Below are positions 42,479-51,895 of a stretch of 64,000 bases of DNA, piece after piece. The stretch is from Thalassotalea_H sp040779345. Its GTDB lineage: Bacteria > Pseudomonadota > Gammaproteobacteria > Enterobacterales > Alteromonadaceae. The stretch covers positions 130,682 through 194,681 of the forward strand of contig JBFONU010000008.1 in assembly GCA_040779345.1 (NCBI GenBank), read 5' to 3'. The first letter of the stretch is position 1, and each line of letters starts with the position of its first letter. The notes below the pieces were generated by a model. The model made no database searches. It was not told the origin of the DNA and saw nothing but the letters and a program-made list of their open reading frames with translations. The translations under genes and the position numbers were made by a program.

Positions 42479-44326
42479 ATGTCTATGAAAAATACATTTA
42501 TTAAAACAGGCTTATCATTGTGCATAATGATGGCGCTAAGTGCTTGCCAAGAAGAAACAAAAAAACAAAGCACTGCAAAACCTACAGTCGTTGAAAAAAC
42601 ATTAACGGCGCAAGATGCGCAAACATTCTTAATTGAAACAGAAAAAGAATTAGTCACTTTAGGCATTGAAGGTGCTCGCGCTGAGTGGATTTATTCAAAT
42701 TTTATTACTGATGATACCGCTGCGTTATCGGCGGCTTCAAGTCAAAAATCAACCGAAGCAGGTGTTCGTTTCGCTATGGCAGCGGCAAAGTTCGATGAAG
42801 TAAAAGTAAGCGATGAGCAACGTCGTAAACTTAATACTCTTAAACAAAGTTTAGTGATGCCAGCACCACAAGATACAGAAAAATCAGCTGAATTAGCAAA
42901 AATTGGCTCAGAGCTTGGTGGCATGTACGGTAAAGGTACCTATACAACAAAAGCCGGTAAAAAACTTAGTTTAGGTGATATGTCGGCGACAATGGCAACA
43001 TCTCGTGACTATGACGAATTGTTAGAAATGTGGCAAGGCTGGCGAACAATCAGCCCGAAAATGAAGCCATTGTTTGCCCGTCAAACAGAGCTGGGTAATG
43101 AAGGCGCACAAGGTTTAGGTTATAAAGACTTAGGAGCGATGTGGCGTTCAAATTATGACATGCCAGCAGATGATTTTGCCAAAGAGCTAGACCGTATTTG
43201 GGGACAAGTAAAACCATTATACGACGATCTTCATTGTTACGTTCGTTCAGAGTTAGGTAAAACTTACGGTGAAGATAAAGTACCACAAGATAAACCAATT
43301 CCTGCACATTTACTCGGCAACATGTGGGCGCAATCATGGGGAAATATCTATGACTTGGTTGCTCCTGAAGATGCTGATCCTGGTTATGATGTTACCGCAC
43401 AATTAGCTGCGCATAATTACGATGAAATAAAAATGGTTAAAGGGGCTGAAACCTTTTTCACTTCTTTAGGGTTTGAACCACTTCCTGAAACATTTTGGCA
43501 GCGTTCATTATTTACAAAACCAGCCGATCGTGACGTAGTTTGTCATGCTTCAGCATGGAACTTAGACGCTAAAGATGATCTACGCATAAAAATGTGTATC
43601 CAAAAAACAGGTGAAGAATTTAACGTTATTCATCATGAGTTAGGACATAACTTCTATCAACGTGCGTATAAGGATCAGCCGGTCTATTTCCAAGGTAGTG
43701 CGAATGACGGCTTTCATGAGGCGATTGGCGATACCATAGCGCTTTCTGTTACGCCAAAATATTTAAAAGAAATTGGTTTAATAGACACCATTCCTGACGA
43801 GTCTAAAGACATTGGCTTGTTAATGAAGATGGCGTTAGAAAAAATTGCCTTTATCCCATTTGGTTTAATGGTAGATCAATGGCGATGGAAAGTTTATTCA
43901 GGGGAAGTAACACCTGATAATTACAATGACGCTTGGTGGGAGTTACGTGAAAAATATCAAGGGGTAACCGCTCCAATAGCACGCGATGCAAATGCGTTTG
44001 ATCCTGGTGCTAAATACCATGTCCCTGGCGGCGTACCTTATAGTCGTTACTTTTTAGCTCATATTCAACAGTTTGAATTTCATAAAGCGTTATGTGAGAT
44101 TTCAGGAAATACCGACCCAATTCACCGTTGTTCTATTTATAACAGCAAAGAAGCAGGTACGGCACTAAACACCATGTTAGAAATGGGTTCAAGTCAACCT
44201 TGGCAACAAGCCTATAAAGTATTAACAGGTAATGAGCAAATGGACGCTACTGCAGTATTAGACTACTTTTCACCATTACAAACATGGTTAAAAGAGAAAA
44301 ATCAAGGCAAGCAATGTGGATTTTAA
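42479..44326 (+). CDS. M2-family peptidyl-dipeptidase lipoprotein (ACE-like)
   Basis: A 615-residue zinc metallopeptidase homologous to angiotensin-converting enzyme, removing C-terminal dipeptides. The signal ends in the lipobox LSAC near residue 22, so it is membrane-anchored in the envelope. The zinc site HELGH lies at 386-390, with GFHEAIGDTIALS downstream supplying the third ligand; PVYFQGSANDG precedes it. ATG 42479 and 42485 are both possible. It is monocistronic, ending at a strong terminator that it shares with a convergent M14 peptidase gene; both probably serve peptide scavenging. Confidence 0.92.
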   Translation: MSMKNTFIKTGLSLCIMMALSACQEETKKQSTAKPTVVEKTLTAQDAQTFLIETEKELVTLGIEGARAEWIYSNFITDDTAALSAASSQKSTEAGVRFAMAAAKFDEVKVSDEQRRKLNTLKQSLVMPAPQDTEKSAELAKIGSELGGMYGKGTYTTKAGKKLSLGDMSATMATSRDYDELLEMWQGWRTISPKMKPLFARQTELGNEGAQGLGYKDLGAMWRSNYDMPADDFAKELDRIWGQVKPLYDDLHCYVRSELGKTYGEDKVPQDKPIPAHLLGNMWAQSWGNIYDLVAPEDADPGYDVTAQLAAHNYDEIKMVKGAETFFTSLGFEPLPETFWQRSLFTKPADRDVVCHASAWNLDAKDDLRIKMCIQKTGEEFNVIHHELGHNFYQRAYKDQPVYFQGSANDGFHEAIGDTIALSVTPKYLKEIGLIDTIPDESKDIGLLMKMALEKIAFIPFGLMVDQWRWKVYSGEVTPDNYNDAWWELREKYQGVTAPIARDANAFDPGAKYHVPGGVPYSRYFLAHIQQFEFHKALCEISGNTDPIHRCSIYNSKEAGTALNTMLEMGSSQPWQQAYKVLTGNEQMDATAVLDYFSPLQTWLKEKNQGKQCGF

Positions 44327-44355
44327 GCGTTAGCTAACACGATAGACTGCACAAT

Positions 44356-44388
44356 AAAAAGCCGCAAATACGTTATTTGCGGCTTTTT
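44356..44388. terminator. Bidirectional terminator between the M2 and M14 peptidase genes
   Basis: A perfect 15-base stem AAAAAGCCGCAAATA / TATTTGCGGCTTTTT with a 3-base CGT loop, 29 bases after the M2 gene and 56 bases before the end of the convergent gene. A-tract and T-tract make it work both ways. Confidence 0.93.
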
Positions 44389-44444
44389 ATATTTTTACAT
44401 TACCGTTTAGTTAAATGCTATTTTAAAAGCTTTATATCACTTTA

Positions 44445-47324
44445 TTATAGTTGATTGACGCTACTCGCTCCTAAGCCGGGGCCATAGACCATCGCATTAA
44501 GTAACAAACGCGCAGTGCCTTTAGTTGCCCCCCTAAAATTAGGTTTATTGGCAAACATGATCACTTGCCCTTTGCCTTTACTTTCACGAGTAAGATAGGC
44601 GGCATTAGCTATTCGTTGTGCTCCCTCTGGCCAAATCAACCCACTCATGCGTAAATAAAAATCTTGGCCTTTGGGTAGTGTCGCCCACCCTAAATTACTC
44701 GCTGTCGCTTGTGCGTTATCAACAAAAACGCCGTATCTAACTACAGCTTCAGCGCCTGACTTAACCATAAATAATGGTGCATTGCTGGTAAGTACAGGTA
44801 ACTGTGCTTCAACACCGTAAGTTAACCAATGCTGCTGATCCGTTCGAGATGCCACCATTGCGCCAGATGGCATAAAGTTTTTATTCCAATCATTCCATTG
44901 CGTTAACGCCTCTTTATTCATTGGCTTTAAGTCTTTTTTATCATGCCAAGGATACCAAAGGTCTTGAGAAATTTTGTGATCAGAAACTTTACTGATATTA
45001 GACACAGTATCTTGCTGCGCTAACCATTCTCGCGTTAAAGCAATATTATAATCACTCGCCTTTTCAAACGTATCAGCCAATAACTCAACACTCGAAAAAT
45101 CTTTCGCTTTAGCCAATTGCTTAGCGGAGTTACCATTAACAATCAATGTGCCACCATTTTTAACCCATACTTCAATCGCAGCAATATTGGCCTTGGTCAA
45201 CGTACCATAATAACGACTAGGGACAACCAACACATTATACTTGCGCAAATCCGTGCCATTAAAAAGTTCATGACTTAAATGCGTATGGCGGATCCCTAAC
45301 TCAGTATCTATCATGTGCCAAATAGAGCCTAAGTCTTCGACATTGATGCCATTTTGCGATAATAAAGCAATTTGCGGCTGTGCTAATAATTTAAAATGTT
45401 TACCGCCAATATCGGGTAAGTCTCCTTCGCCCAAGCCTTGATTGATAGCAATCACATTTGAATGGGTATCTTGTGCGGCCTGCTTAACTAATTTTACTAA
45501 CTCAGCTTGAGGTAACTGATTATCATAACGATAAACAACCACAGAGCCACGACTAAAGTTTTGATCATTAAATAATGCATCTTTATCTAACACCCGTACT
45601 TTAACACTTTGTTCCATAAGGCGTGCGGCAAAGCCTAACGAGCTATCTGTTGCGCCATCGACAATATAGGCAATCGCATTATCGGCATCTGTAAACTTGA
45701 TATTGTCGTTTCGCTCAAATTTAGCTAACGACGTTGTGATATGCTCTGGCACTTCTAATGCGGGCAAACCAAACATCATGGTTAAATTCCAAGAGGTAGT
45801 GTCATACATCACAGAGCTACCATCCCTTAAGGTTTTTTGGCGCTCTTCCAATAAAACGCTGTCTTGAATTTTAGTATCAAACTCTAAAATAGCGGCTATT
45901 AACGGCGCTTCGTATTGCCTATTTTGAATGACAATGGCCCCTTTAGGCACTGTCACTTTATCTAAAGATTGGCCTAAATGATTGGTCGCCCGTTTAACCG
46001 TTTGTTGGCGGGTTGTGATAAAATACTCAATATTTTGCAAATCTAGTAGGTCTAAAAGTTTAGCAAGTCGCTGAGTATTTTTTGTTGGTAAAACCACAAA
46101 ACTTCTATTGGCATATTGTCCTTTGCTAGCAACCATCGCTTGCCGAGTTTTGACAAAATCCTTCATGATATTGGAACGATTTTTTTGCAAGGTTTCTAAA
46201 TTTGCAAGAGAGCTAACAAATTGGTGGTCAACAGATTCTTTATAAGTTCTCACCTTACCGTTATGAGTTTTAACCCCATCTTCTGCGGTGCGTGCTTGCT
46301 CATATAAAATATGAATAGAACCGCGATACTCTGCATAATTAGAATAACCCGGATATAAATTTTCAAACCATTCACCAGTATAATAAGGCCATGATTTTTT
46401 ATCGTATTCCTGCGCTTGCTCGCCAGCAAACACCTTACCCCAATGGTGAATGCTTTGCGGAATATTTGTATTTAATGGCTCTCGTGGCGGACCAAATAAA
46501 TAGGTATCTTGAGCGCCCATTTCATGACCATCTATCATTAACAATGGATACCACTGATTAATTGCGGTAACCCGCCCTTTTGATTCAGGATTAACGGCAA
46601 AATAAAAGTCGCGATTCAAATCATATAAATAATGATTTCCTCGGCCAAACGGCCACTCACCACTGTGTAAAATAGCTTGGCTATCAATATTAGGCGCTGC
46701 ACCGCGATGTTCTTGTAAACTTTTGGTAAAACGCGCTCTCCCGTCAGGATTCATCATAGGATCAACCAACACAACCAAATCATCTAATAGTGCATTAACC
46801 TGTTCATTTTTAGAGGCAATAAGATGATAAATTAATGCCAGTGCACTGTCTGCTCCCGACGATTCATTGCCATGAATACTATAAGACATCCAAGCGGTGG
46901 CTGGAGTTTGTTTGATCAAGTTGTTAATTTTGCTTTGGCTAAGGTCTGTCGGCTTGCTTAGCGCCTTAATGTTATTTTTTATCTGCTCTAAATTGTCTAA
47001 ATTTTTACTCGAACTGATCACTAAATAATGCAGAGCTCGCCCTTCATACGATTGAGCATACTCGATAATATTCACTTTTTGACTTTCTTTAGCCCAAAGA
47101 TTAACTAACGCATTAATTTGCTCCGGTGTCGCAGTGCGTTGTCCAACCGCAAAGCCTAATAAGGTTGAAGGTTTAGTAATGCTAGGATCATAATCTCCAG
47201 TTAAAATATCTGGATAAATAAGGTTTTCATTATAGGTGGGTTTCATCAAAACAGTGGCTGATAGCGAAGTGCAAACACTTAGAGCTAGCAATACGATAAC
47301 ATTAACAAAGTAACGCAGTTTCAT
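44445..47324 (-). CDS. Secreted M14-family zinc carboxypeptidase
   Basis: A 959-residue exported protein with an N-terminal signal. The M14 domain (about 60-400) shows the zinc motif YSIHGNESSGAD (HxxE), the substrate arginine in NRDF, DPMMNPDGRAR and LLMIDGHEMGAQDTYLFGPP with the third-ligand His. The C-terminal half (about 550-950) has a class I glutamine-amidotransferase-like fold region (KYNVLVVPSRYYGTLTKANI), as in other large bacterial M14 proteins. It likely trims peptides outside the inner membrane. Confidence 0.88.
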   Translation of the reverse strand: MKLRYFVNVIVLLALSVCTSLSATVLMKPTYNENLIYPDILTGDYDPSITKPSTLLGFAVGQRTATPEQINALVNLWAKESQKVNIIEYAQSYEGRALHYLVISSSKNLDNLEQIKNNIKALSKPTDLSQSKINNLIKQTPATAWMSYSIHGNESSGADSALALIYHLIASKNEQVNALLDDLVVLVDPMMNPDGRARFTKSLQEHRGAAPNIDSQAILHSGEWPFGRGNHYLYDLNRDFYFAVNPESKGRVTAINQWYPLLMIDGHEMGAQDTYLFGPPREPLNTNIPQSIHHWGKVFAGEQAQEYDKKSWPYYTGEWFENLYPGYSNYAEYRGSIHILYEQARTAEDGVKTHNGKVRTYKESVDHQFVSSLANLETLQKNRSNIMKDFVKTRQAMVASKGQYANRSFVVLPTKNTQRLAKLLDLLDLQNIEYFITTRQQTVKRATNHLGQSLDKVTVPKGAIVIQNRQYEAPLIAAILEFDTKIQDSVLLEERQKTLRDGSSVMYDTTSWNLTMMFGLPALEVPEHITTSLAKFERNDNIKFTDADNAIAYIVDGATDSSLGFAARLMEQSVKVRVLDKDALFNDQNFSRGSVVVYRYDNQLPQAELVKLVKQAAQDTHSNVIAINQGLGEGDLPDIGGKHFKLLAQPQIALLSQNGINVEDLGSIWHMIDTELGIRHTHLSHELFNGTDLRKYNVLVVPSRYYGTLTKANIAAIEVWVKNGGTLIVNGNSAKQLAKAKDFSSVELLADTFEKASDYNIALTREWLAQQDTVSNISKVSDHKISQDLWYPWHDKKDLKPMNKEALTQWNDWNKNFMPSGAMVASRTDQQHWLTYGVEAQLPVLTSNAPLFMVKSGAEAVVRYGVFVDNAQATASNLGWATLPKGQDFYLRMSGLIWPEGAQRIANAAYLTRESKGKGQVIMFANKPNFRGATKGTARLLLNAMVYGPGLGASSVNQL

Positions 47325-47681
47325 ATCTAATCCTTTTATAGCTATTTTATTGTTATTACAGTCAACATTACCCCTCGTAGTATATTTAGTAAACAGTTAA
47401 TGGAGCTAACCTAAAAGATTAATCCCTTTGCTACTGCTTTTAAGTCGTCATCAATGTAATGCGTTAATGGCAAGTCATAATTCAGAAACGCAAAACATTG
47501 TGGCATGTTCAACGATATGGATGCTGCTGTAATTATTATCTTTCAAAGAAAGGTGAAAAGATTAAAATATGAAAATATGAAAAGATGAAAAGAAGAATAG
47601 AATAGTTTTTAAATACGTTTTATCTCGATCTGCCAAAGATGAATGTAGATGAGTTAAACATGGTTATGATTGCTTAAATAG
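47325..47681. other. Non-coding gap upstream of the M14 gene
   Basis: No ORF or RNA gene is apparent. A purine-rich low-complexity stretch of repeated GAAAATATGAAAAGATGAAAAG-like units lies near 47555-47600. The M14 promoter should lie in the first 150 bases, but no clear boxes stand out. Confidence 0.4.
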
Positions 47682-47724
47682 AAAAAACAATATCAAGCAA
47701 TAAACTGACTCTATTGCTTGATAT
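47682..47724 (-). terminator. Rho-independent terminator of rimO
   Basis: On the minus strand a 13-base perfect stem (ATATCAAGCAATA/TATTGCTTGATAT, 47690-47702 and 47712-47724) with a 9-base loop is followed closely by TTTTTT. It lies 12 bases after the rimO stop. Confidence 0.85.
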
Positions 47725-47736
47725 AAATAAGAAATA

Positions 47737-49191
47737 CTAATCTTCTACACGAACGCCCCAAACATCATGCTCATCGGCATGAATAATTTGTACCCAGAGT
47801 TGATCTCCCGGCTGTGCATCAAAGTCATCAGACAAATACACTTTACCATCCACTTCTGGTGCATCCATGTATGAACGCCCCACTATGCCAAGTTCATTTA
47901 CTTCATCAACAAGAATTAAATATTCTTGGCCTATACGTGCTTGTAACTTGTCGCTACTTATTTTCGCCTGTACTGCCATAAAGCGCTGTAATCTGTCTTC
48001 CATTACGTCATCTGAAACATGATCAGGTAAGTCATTTGCGGTCGCACCTTCTACAGGTGAATATTTAAAACAGCCAACACGGTCTAATTGCGCTTCCTCT
48101 AAAAACGCTAATAACTCTTCAAACTCTTCTTCAGTTTCACCAGGGAAACCAACGATAAACGTTGAACGAATGACTAATTCAGGGCAAATTTCTCGCCACT
48201 TGGCAATTCTCTCTAATACACGGTCTGAGCTACCGGGACGTTTCATTAATTTAAGAATACGTTTGTTTGCATGTTGGAATGGAATATCCAAATAAGGAAG
48301 AATTTTTCCTTCCGCCATTAATGGAATAATTTTATCGACATGCGGATACGGGTAAACATAATGCAAGCGCACCCAAACGCCCTGCTTAGCTAGTTCTTCA
48401 CAGAGTTGCTGCATATGCGTTTTTACCGGCATACCTTCATAAAAATCAAGCTTGTGCTTTACATCAACACCGTAAGCAGAGGTATCTTGGGAAATCACCA
48501 ACAACTCTTTTACGCCAGCGTTGACTAAGCGTTTAGCTTCACCAATAACATCGCCTACCGGACGTGAGTCTAAATCACCACGCATTGAAGGAATAATGCA
48601 AAAGGTACAACGATGATTACACCCTTCTGATATTTTTAAATAAGCGTAATGTTTAGGGGTAAGTTTAACGCCGTGATCGGGTACTAAATCAATTAACGGG
48701 TTATGAGCAGGCTTAGCCACATGCTCATGCACCTGAGCTAACACCTCATCATAAGCATGAGGGCCTGTTACGCCTAAAACATTAGGGTGCAACTCGATAA
48801 TTTCATCTTTTTTAGCCCCTAAACATCCGGTAACCAATACCTTGCCATTTTCAGCTAATGCTTCACCAATGGTATCTAAAGACTCTTGAACTGCTGAGTC
48901 AATAAAACCACAAGTATTGACAATGACCATTTCTGCATCCGCATAAGAATTGACTACATCGTAACCTTCAGTGCGAAGCTGAGTAAGAATTCGCTCTGAA
49001 TCAACTAGATTCTTTGGGCAGCCGAGGCTAACAAAACCAATTTTTGCTGCGCGATTTGCATCACCTGAAGTAACAACAGCTTGATGCTGCTCTTCAATCA
49101 TTTTCGATGGAATGTCTAACGTCGTTGTTTGGCTTTCGTTTGAATTAGCACTCTTCTTCGGTGTGCTTGGGTCGAATTGTTCAACAGTCAT
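47737..49191 (-). CDS. rimO: Ribosomal protein S12 methylthiotransferase RimO
   Basis: Radical-SAM enzyme that methylthiolates the conserved Asp of ribosomal protein S12. The 484 residues hold the N-terminal UPF0004 domain with three cluster cysteines (SLGCPKN, NTCGF, TGCLG), the radical-SAM motif CNHRCTFC, and a C-terminal TRAM domain. The DGVKLTPKHYAYLKISEGC context favours RimO over MiaB. About 45 N-terminal polar residues are extra relative to E. coli; no better internal start was seen. Monocistronic. Confidence 0.95.
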   Translation of the reverse strand: MTVEQFDPSTPKKSANSNESQTTTLDIPSKMIEEQHQAVVTSGDANRAAKIGFVSLGCPKNLVDSERILTQLRTEGYDVVNSYADAEMVIVNTCGFIDSAVQESLDTIGEALAENGKVLVTGCLGAKKDEIIELHPNVLGVTGPHAYDEVLAQVHEHVAKPAHNPLIDLVPDHGVKLTPKHYAYLKISEGCNHRCTFCIIPSMRGDLDSRPVGDVIGEAKRLVNAGVKELLVISQDTSAYGVDVKHKLDFYEGMPVKTHMQQLCEELAKQGVWVRLHYVYPYPHVDKIIPLMAEGKILPYLDIPFQHANKRILKLMKRPGSSDRVLERIAKWREICPELVIRSTFIVGFPGETEEEFEELLAFLEEAQLDRVGCFKYSPVEGATANDLPDHVSDDVMEDRLQRFMAVQAKISSDKLQARIGQEYLILVDEVNELGIVGRSYMDAPEVDGKVYLSDDFDAQPGDQLWVQIIHADEHDVWGVRVED

Positions 49192-49595
49192 AGTGTGCCT
49201 TTGTAAATCAATAATGTTAAGGATGATTTTGAGTGCGTGGATTATACAAGAAATCTAAAAGCACTTCACCATTAATAGGGAATACAGCCATATAGACTAA
49301 ACAAACAATCTCTAGTTATTCACTACAATTTAAGCAACTTTTTCTGTAAATGGTTTAAGAAAATGACCATAGTTTTTTAGCATTAAACCGATTATAAAAA
49401 TACTTCCAGTAGTGACAAAATTAATCAAAAAGTATGTGTCAGAATAATTTACAGCACACATATTTTAAAGCCGCCCTGCGACTTCAACCTGTTGATTACA
49501 TTAAAAATAAAAATAAGGTATAATATTTGCTTGCCTAATGTAAATAAATTTATACATATAAATTAAATCGTAAATTTAATAAAGGGATATAATCG
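49192..49595 (+). promoter_or_regulatory. rimO / PEP-CTERM divergent intergenic region
   Basis: 404 bases without an ORF. A consensus TATAAT (49519-49524) faces the PEP-CTERM gene; the best -35 at 17 bases is a weak TTACAT (49496-49501), so an activator may be needed. AAAGGG (49581-49586) is the ribosome-binding site. I see nothing else. Confidence 0.4.
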
Positions 49596-50276
49596 TTGAA
49601 TAAAAACAATTACTTTCAGAGCTTACTTCGTGGTTTTACATTTTTTTTATTTGGAATATTCACGCACTTCTCGACAAGTGCTTCAATCATAGTTGAACCT
49701 ACCTTAAATTATGTTCATTTGGATTATGTTGATTATTATTATGGTAATTATGGAGATACAATTACCCATTACGAATTCAATCTAAGAGTCTATTTTAAAG
49801 ATGAAATTTTTGTCGAAGGTCAAAGCTTTTGGCTAGACCATGTTTCACATGCGGTTCTGTTTGCTAAAGACGTTCCTGATTTAGCAATCGATATAGAATT
49901 GACTCATTACGCGTCTCATTTTAACGATACAGATAACATTTGGTCGAACCTTGAGGCTAAGGAACTACATTGGTTCACAGATTCGGACGGCAATAATGCT
50001 TTCTATGGTGATATGGAAAAATACCGTATTGAAAATGGTACCTGCCAGCCTTATTGTTTTTATAATAATATAGGATTTGGTGACATAGATGACTTATATG
50101 TAAGCCTATTTAGTCAAGAAAGAGATTATGTTGCTATGACATTTAGCTTACTTTCTGACTCGGTATGGCATTATGAGCAAGTTAATGATGATGCTTTTGA
50201 TGTGCCAGAACCTTCTACTCTTGCCATTTTCGCATTAGGCATTATAGGTTTAGCATCACGCAGATTTAAAAGATAA
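49596..50276 (+). CDS. PEP-CTERM sorting-domain protein
   Basis: A 226-residue exported protein. A signal peptide (FTFFLFGIFTHFSTSAS) is followed by an acidic, Tyr-rich beta domain of unknown family. The C-terminus is a textbook PEP-CTERM signal: VPEPSTLAIFALGIIGLASRR followed by FKR. That signal is recognised by an exosortase, usually in bacteria that make exopolysaccharide. Start is TTG 49596 behind AAAGGG; no ATG gives the signal. The exosortase must be encoded elsewhere. A terminator follows. Confidence 0.85.
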   Translation: MNKNNYFQSLLRGFTFFLFGIFTHFSTSASIIVEPTLNYVHLDYVDYYYGNYGDTITHYEFNLRVYFKDEIFVEGQSFWLDHVSHAVLFAKDVPDLAIDIELTHYASHFNDTDNIWSNLEAKELHWFTDSDGNNAFYGDMEKYRIENGTCQPYCFYNNIGFGDIDDLYVSLFSQERDYVAMTFSLLSDSVWHYEQVNDDAFDVPEPSTLAIFALGIIGLASRRFKR

Positions 50277-50297
50277 TCACAACTCTTTAATCAACAT

Positions 50298-50326
50298 AAA
50301 AAAGCACCATTGATTGGTGCTTTTTT
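50298..50326. terminator. Bidirectional terminator after the PEP-CTERM gene
   Basis: AAAAAAGCACCA (50298-50309), a TTGAT loop and TGGTGCTTTTTT (50315-50326), 21 bases after the stop. It can also end the convergent acyltransferase transcript. Confidence 0.88.
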
Positions 50327-50492
50327 ATTGCTAGTAATTTAGCAAATCAATGATAAAGTCAATGTTCGTTGACGAGACCTTGTGAACTGAATTCAAACAA
50401 TTCATACCATAAATAATAAATAACATTCCCTATTAAAGTATTTTTTACATTGAACAAATAACCGCATTATTTAACGAGACACTCGCTTTTTA

Positions 50493-51665
50493 CTACAGGT
50501 ATTTCAGTAACCAATGGTTATATGTTCGTTTAATGTTACCAAACCATTTACAAGCAAAAAACATTAAAAAGATAACGCTTCCCCAGGCAATATATGTCGT
50601 TAATAAATTAGGGGTATAACCTTTTGGAAAAGCATTAGCGCCTAATAGTTGCCAATTAGCTGAATAGAAATCTAAAGTTAATAAAAAATAGATGGCGGCT
50701 AAAAAGTGAATAAATGGTACATGTAATACATAAAAGAAGAAGGGAACTCGACCAAAGTAAGTAAGTTGTTGACTAACAATCGTTTTAGTTTTTGTTAACC
50801 ATGCAAGTAATATCAAAGCTGGACCAATGGTCATCATTAAATATAATAAACTCGGCGGGTACTTTTGCGTATTTAAAAAAGATAGCACCGTATAAACAGT
50901 GCCACGCGCCTGACTTTGCCAAATGACTGGATCGCCATATAAGTTAGTAAAACGCAGTAATAAAAAAGAGACGGTTAATAGGACACCTAAGGATAATGTT
51001 TTCTTAATAAACCATGACTTATCACTAAAAAGCCATTGACCTGCGGCATATCCTATTGCCATTACGCCAATCCAAGGAAGAAGCGGATAAGCAATATAAA
51101 CCCCTGAACCACTTTCATTAAATGGCACCCACATAGGTTGATGAATGATCCCCCAAAGCCAACTATAATCACCAAATCGGCTGGCATTAACCGTATCAAA
51201 AGCATTATGAAAAAGGATCAATGACATCCCCAAAAACATAATGATAACTTTAGGTAGGTATATTAATCCGGCAAGAATAATCATACTCACCCCAAGTACC
51301 CAAATAACTTGAAGAAAATAGCTATTGTTGAATGAAAACATCCAAGAAACATTAACGACAGTGAGCTCAATGAAAATCAACCAAATACCACGAGATAATA
51401 AAAAATTCCTCACTGTTTTTTTATTATTTCCCTTATTTTCAAATAAAAAAGTGCTGAAACCTGTTAATAATACAAATACGGGAGCACAGAAATGGGTGAT
51501 CCAGCGAGTAAAAAATAATTCTGGTGTTGTTTGCATTAAATCTTCAGGGGCATATTGAAATGGCGAGAAAAAATCTCGAGTATGGTCTAGTGCCATTAAA
51601 ATAATGACTAAGCCACGCAACTGATCAATTGACTCAAATCGAATATTTTCCCCTAACCTTTCCAT
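50493..51665 (-). CDS. Membrane acyltransferase-like protein (DUF1624/YeiB type)
   Basis: A 390-residue inner-membrane protein with about ten helices. It starts with FESIDQLRGLVIILMALDHTRDFFS, the signature of the DUF1624/heparan-alpha-glucosaminide N-acetyltransferase-like group; the Asp-His pair is the presumed active site. LLPWIGVMAIGYAAG and GRVPFFFYVLHVPFIH are also family segments. The acyl acceptor is unknown. A doubled palindromic operator lies 34 bases upstream of its start, so it is probably repressed by a dimeric regulator. Confidence 0.8.
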   Translation of the reverse strand: MERLGENIRFESIDQLRGLVIILMALDHTRDFFSPFQYAPEDLMQTTPELFFTRWITHFCAPVFVLLTGFSTFLFENKGNNKKTVRNFLLSRGIWLIFIELTVVNVSWMFSFNNSYFLQVIWVLGVSMIILAGLIYLPKVIIMFLGMSLILFHNAFDTVNASRFGDYSWLWGIIHQPMWVPFNESGSGVYIAYPLLPWIGVMAIGYAAGQWLFSDKSWFIKKTLSLGVLLTVSFLLLRFTNLYGDPVIWQSQARGTVYTVLSFLNTQKYPPSLLYLMMTIGPALILLAWLTKTKTIVSQQLTYFGRVPFFFYVLHVPFIHFLAAIYFLLTLDFYSANWQLLGANAFPKGYTPNLLTTYIAWGSVIFLMFFACKWFGNIKRTYNHWLLKYL

Positions 51666-51698
51666 GATAATTATTCCACTAGTTATCGTAAATCACTT

Positions 51699-51729
51699 AC
51701 AGCGCTGTTTAAATTTTAAACAGCGCTGT
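51699..51729. promoter_or_regulatory. 31-base perfect palindrome with doubled ACAGCGCTGT operator
   Basis: The 15-base arms are ACAGCGCTGTTTAAA and TTTAAACAGCGCTGT around a single T. Each arm contains the self-palindromic ACAGCGCTGT, so two identical 10-base dyads sit 21 bases apart (about two helical turns). It lies 34 bases upstream of the acyltransferase ATG, without a T-run. A TetR-like dimer pair could bind; the regulator is not in the window. Confidence 0.7.
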
Positions 51730-51895
51730 GATATTATGCAATCTTATGTACTTTATTTTCAATCGCTTCGATATAATACTAAATTTTTCAAAGCCTTAGA
51801 ATAAGTCGGGAATAAGCTATACAATAGAATATTTTGTTATCTCTACAAAGTCATTTAAACTTCGCCATATTAACCTTTATTAATGGATATTAATC

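Noticed and set aside
47555..47600. Repeated GAAAATATG/GAAAAGATG units
   Set aside because: Purine-rich low complexity without regular unit length or spacers; neither a CRISPR nor a true tandem repeat.
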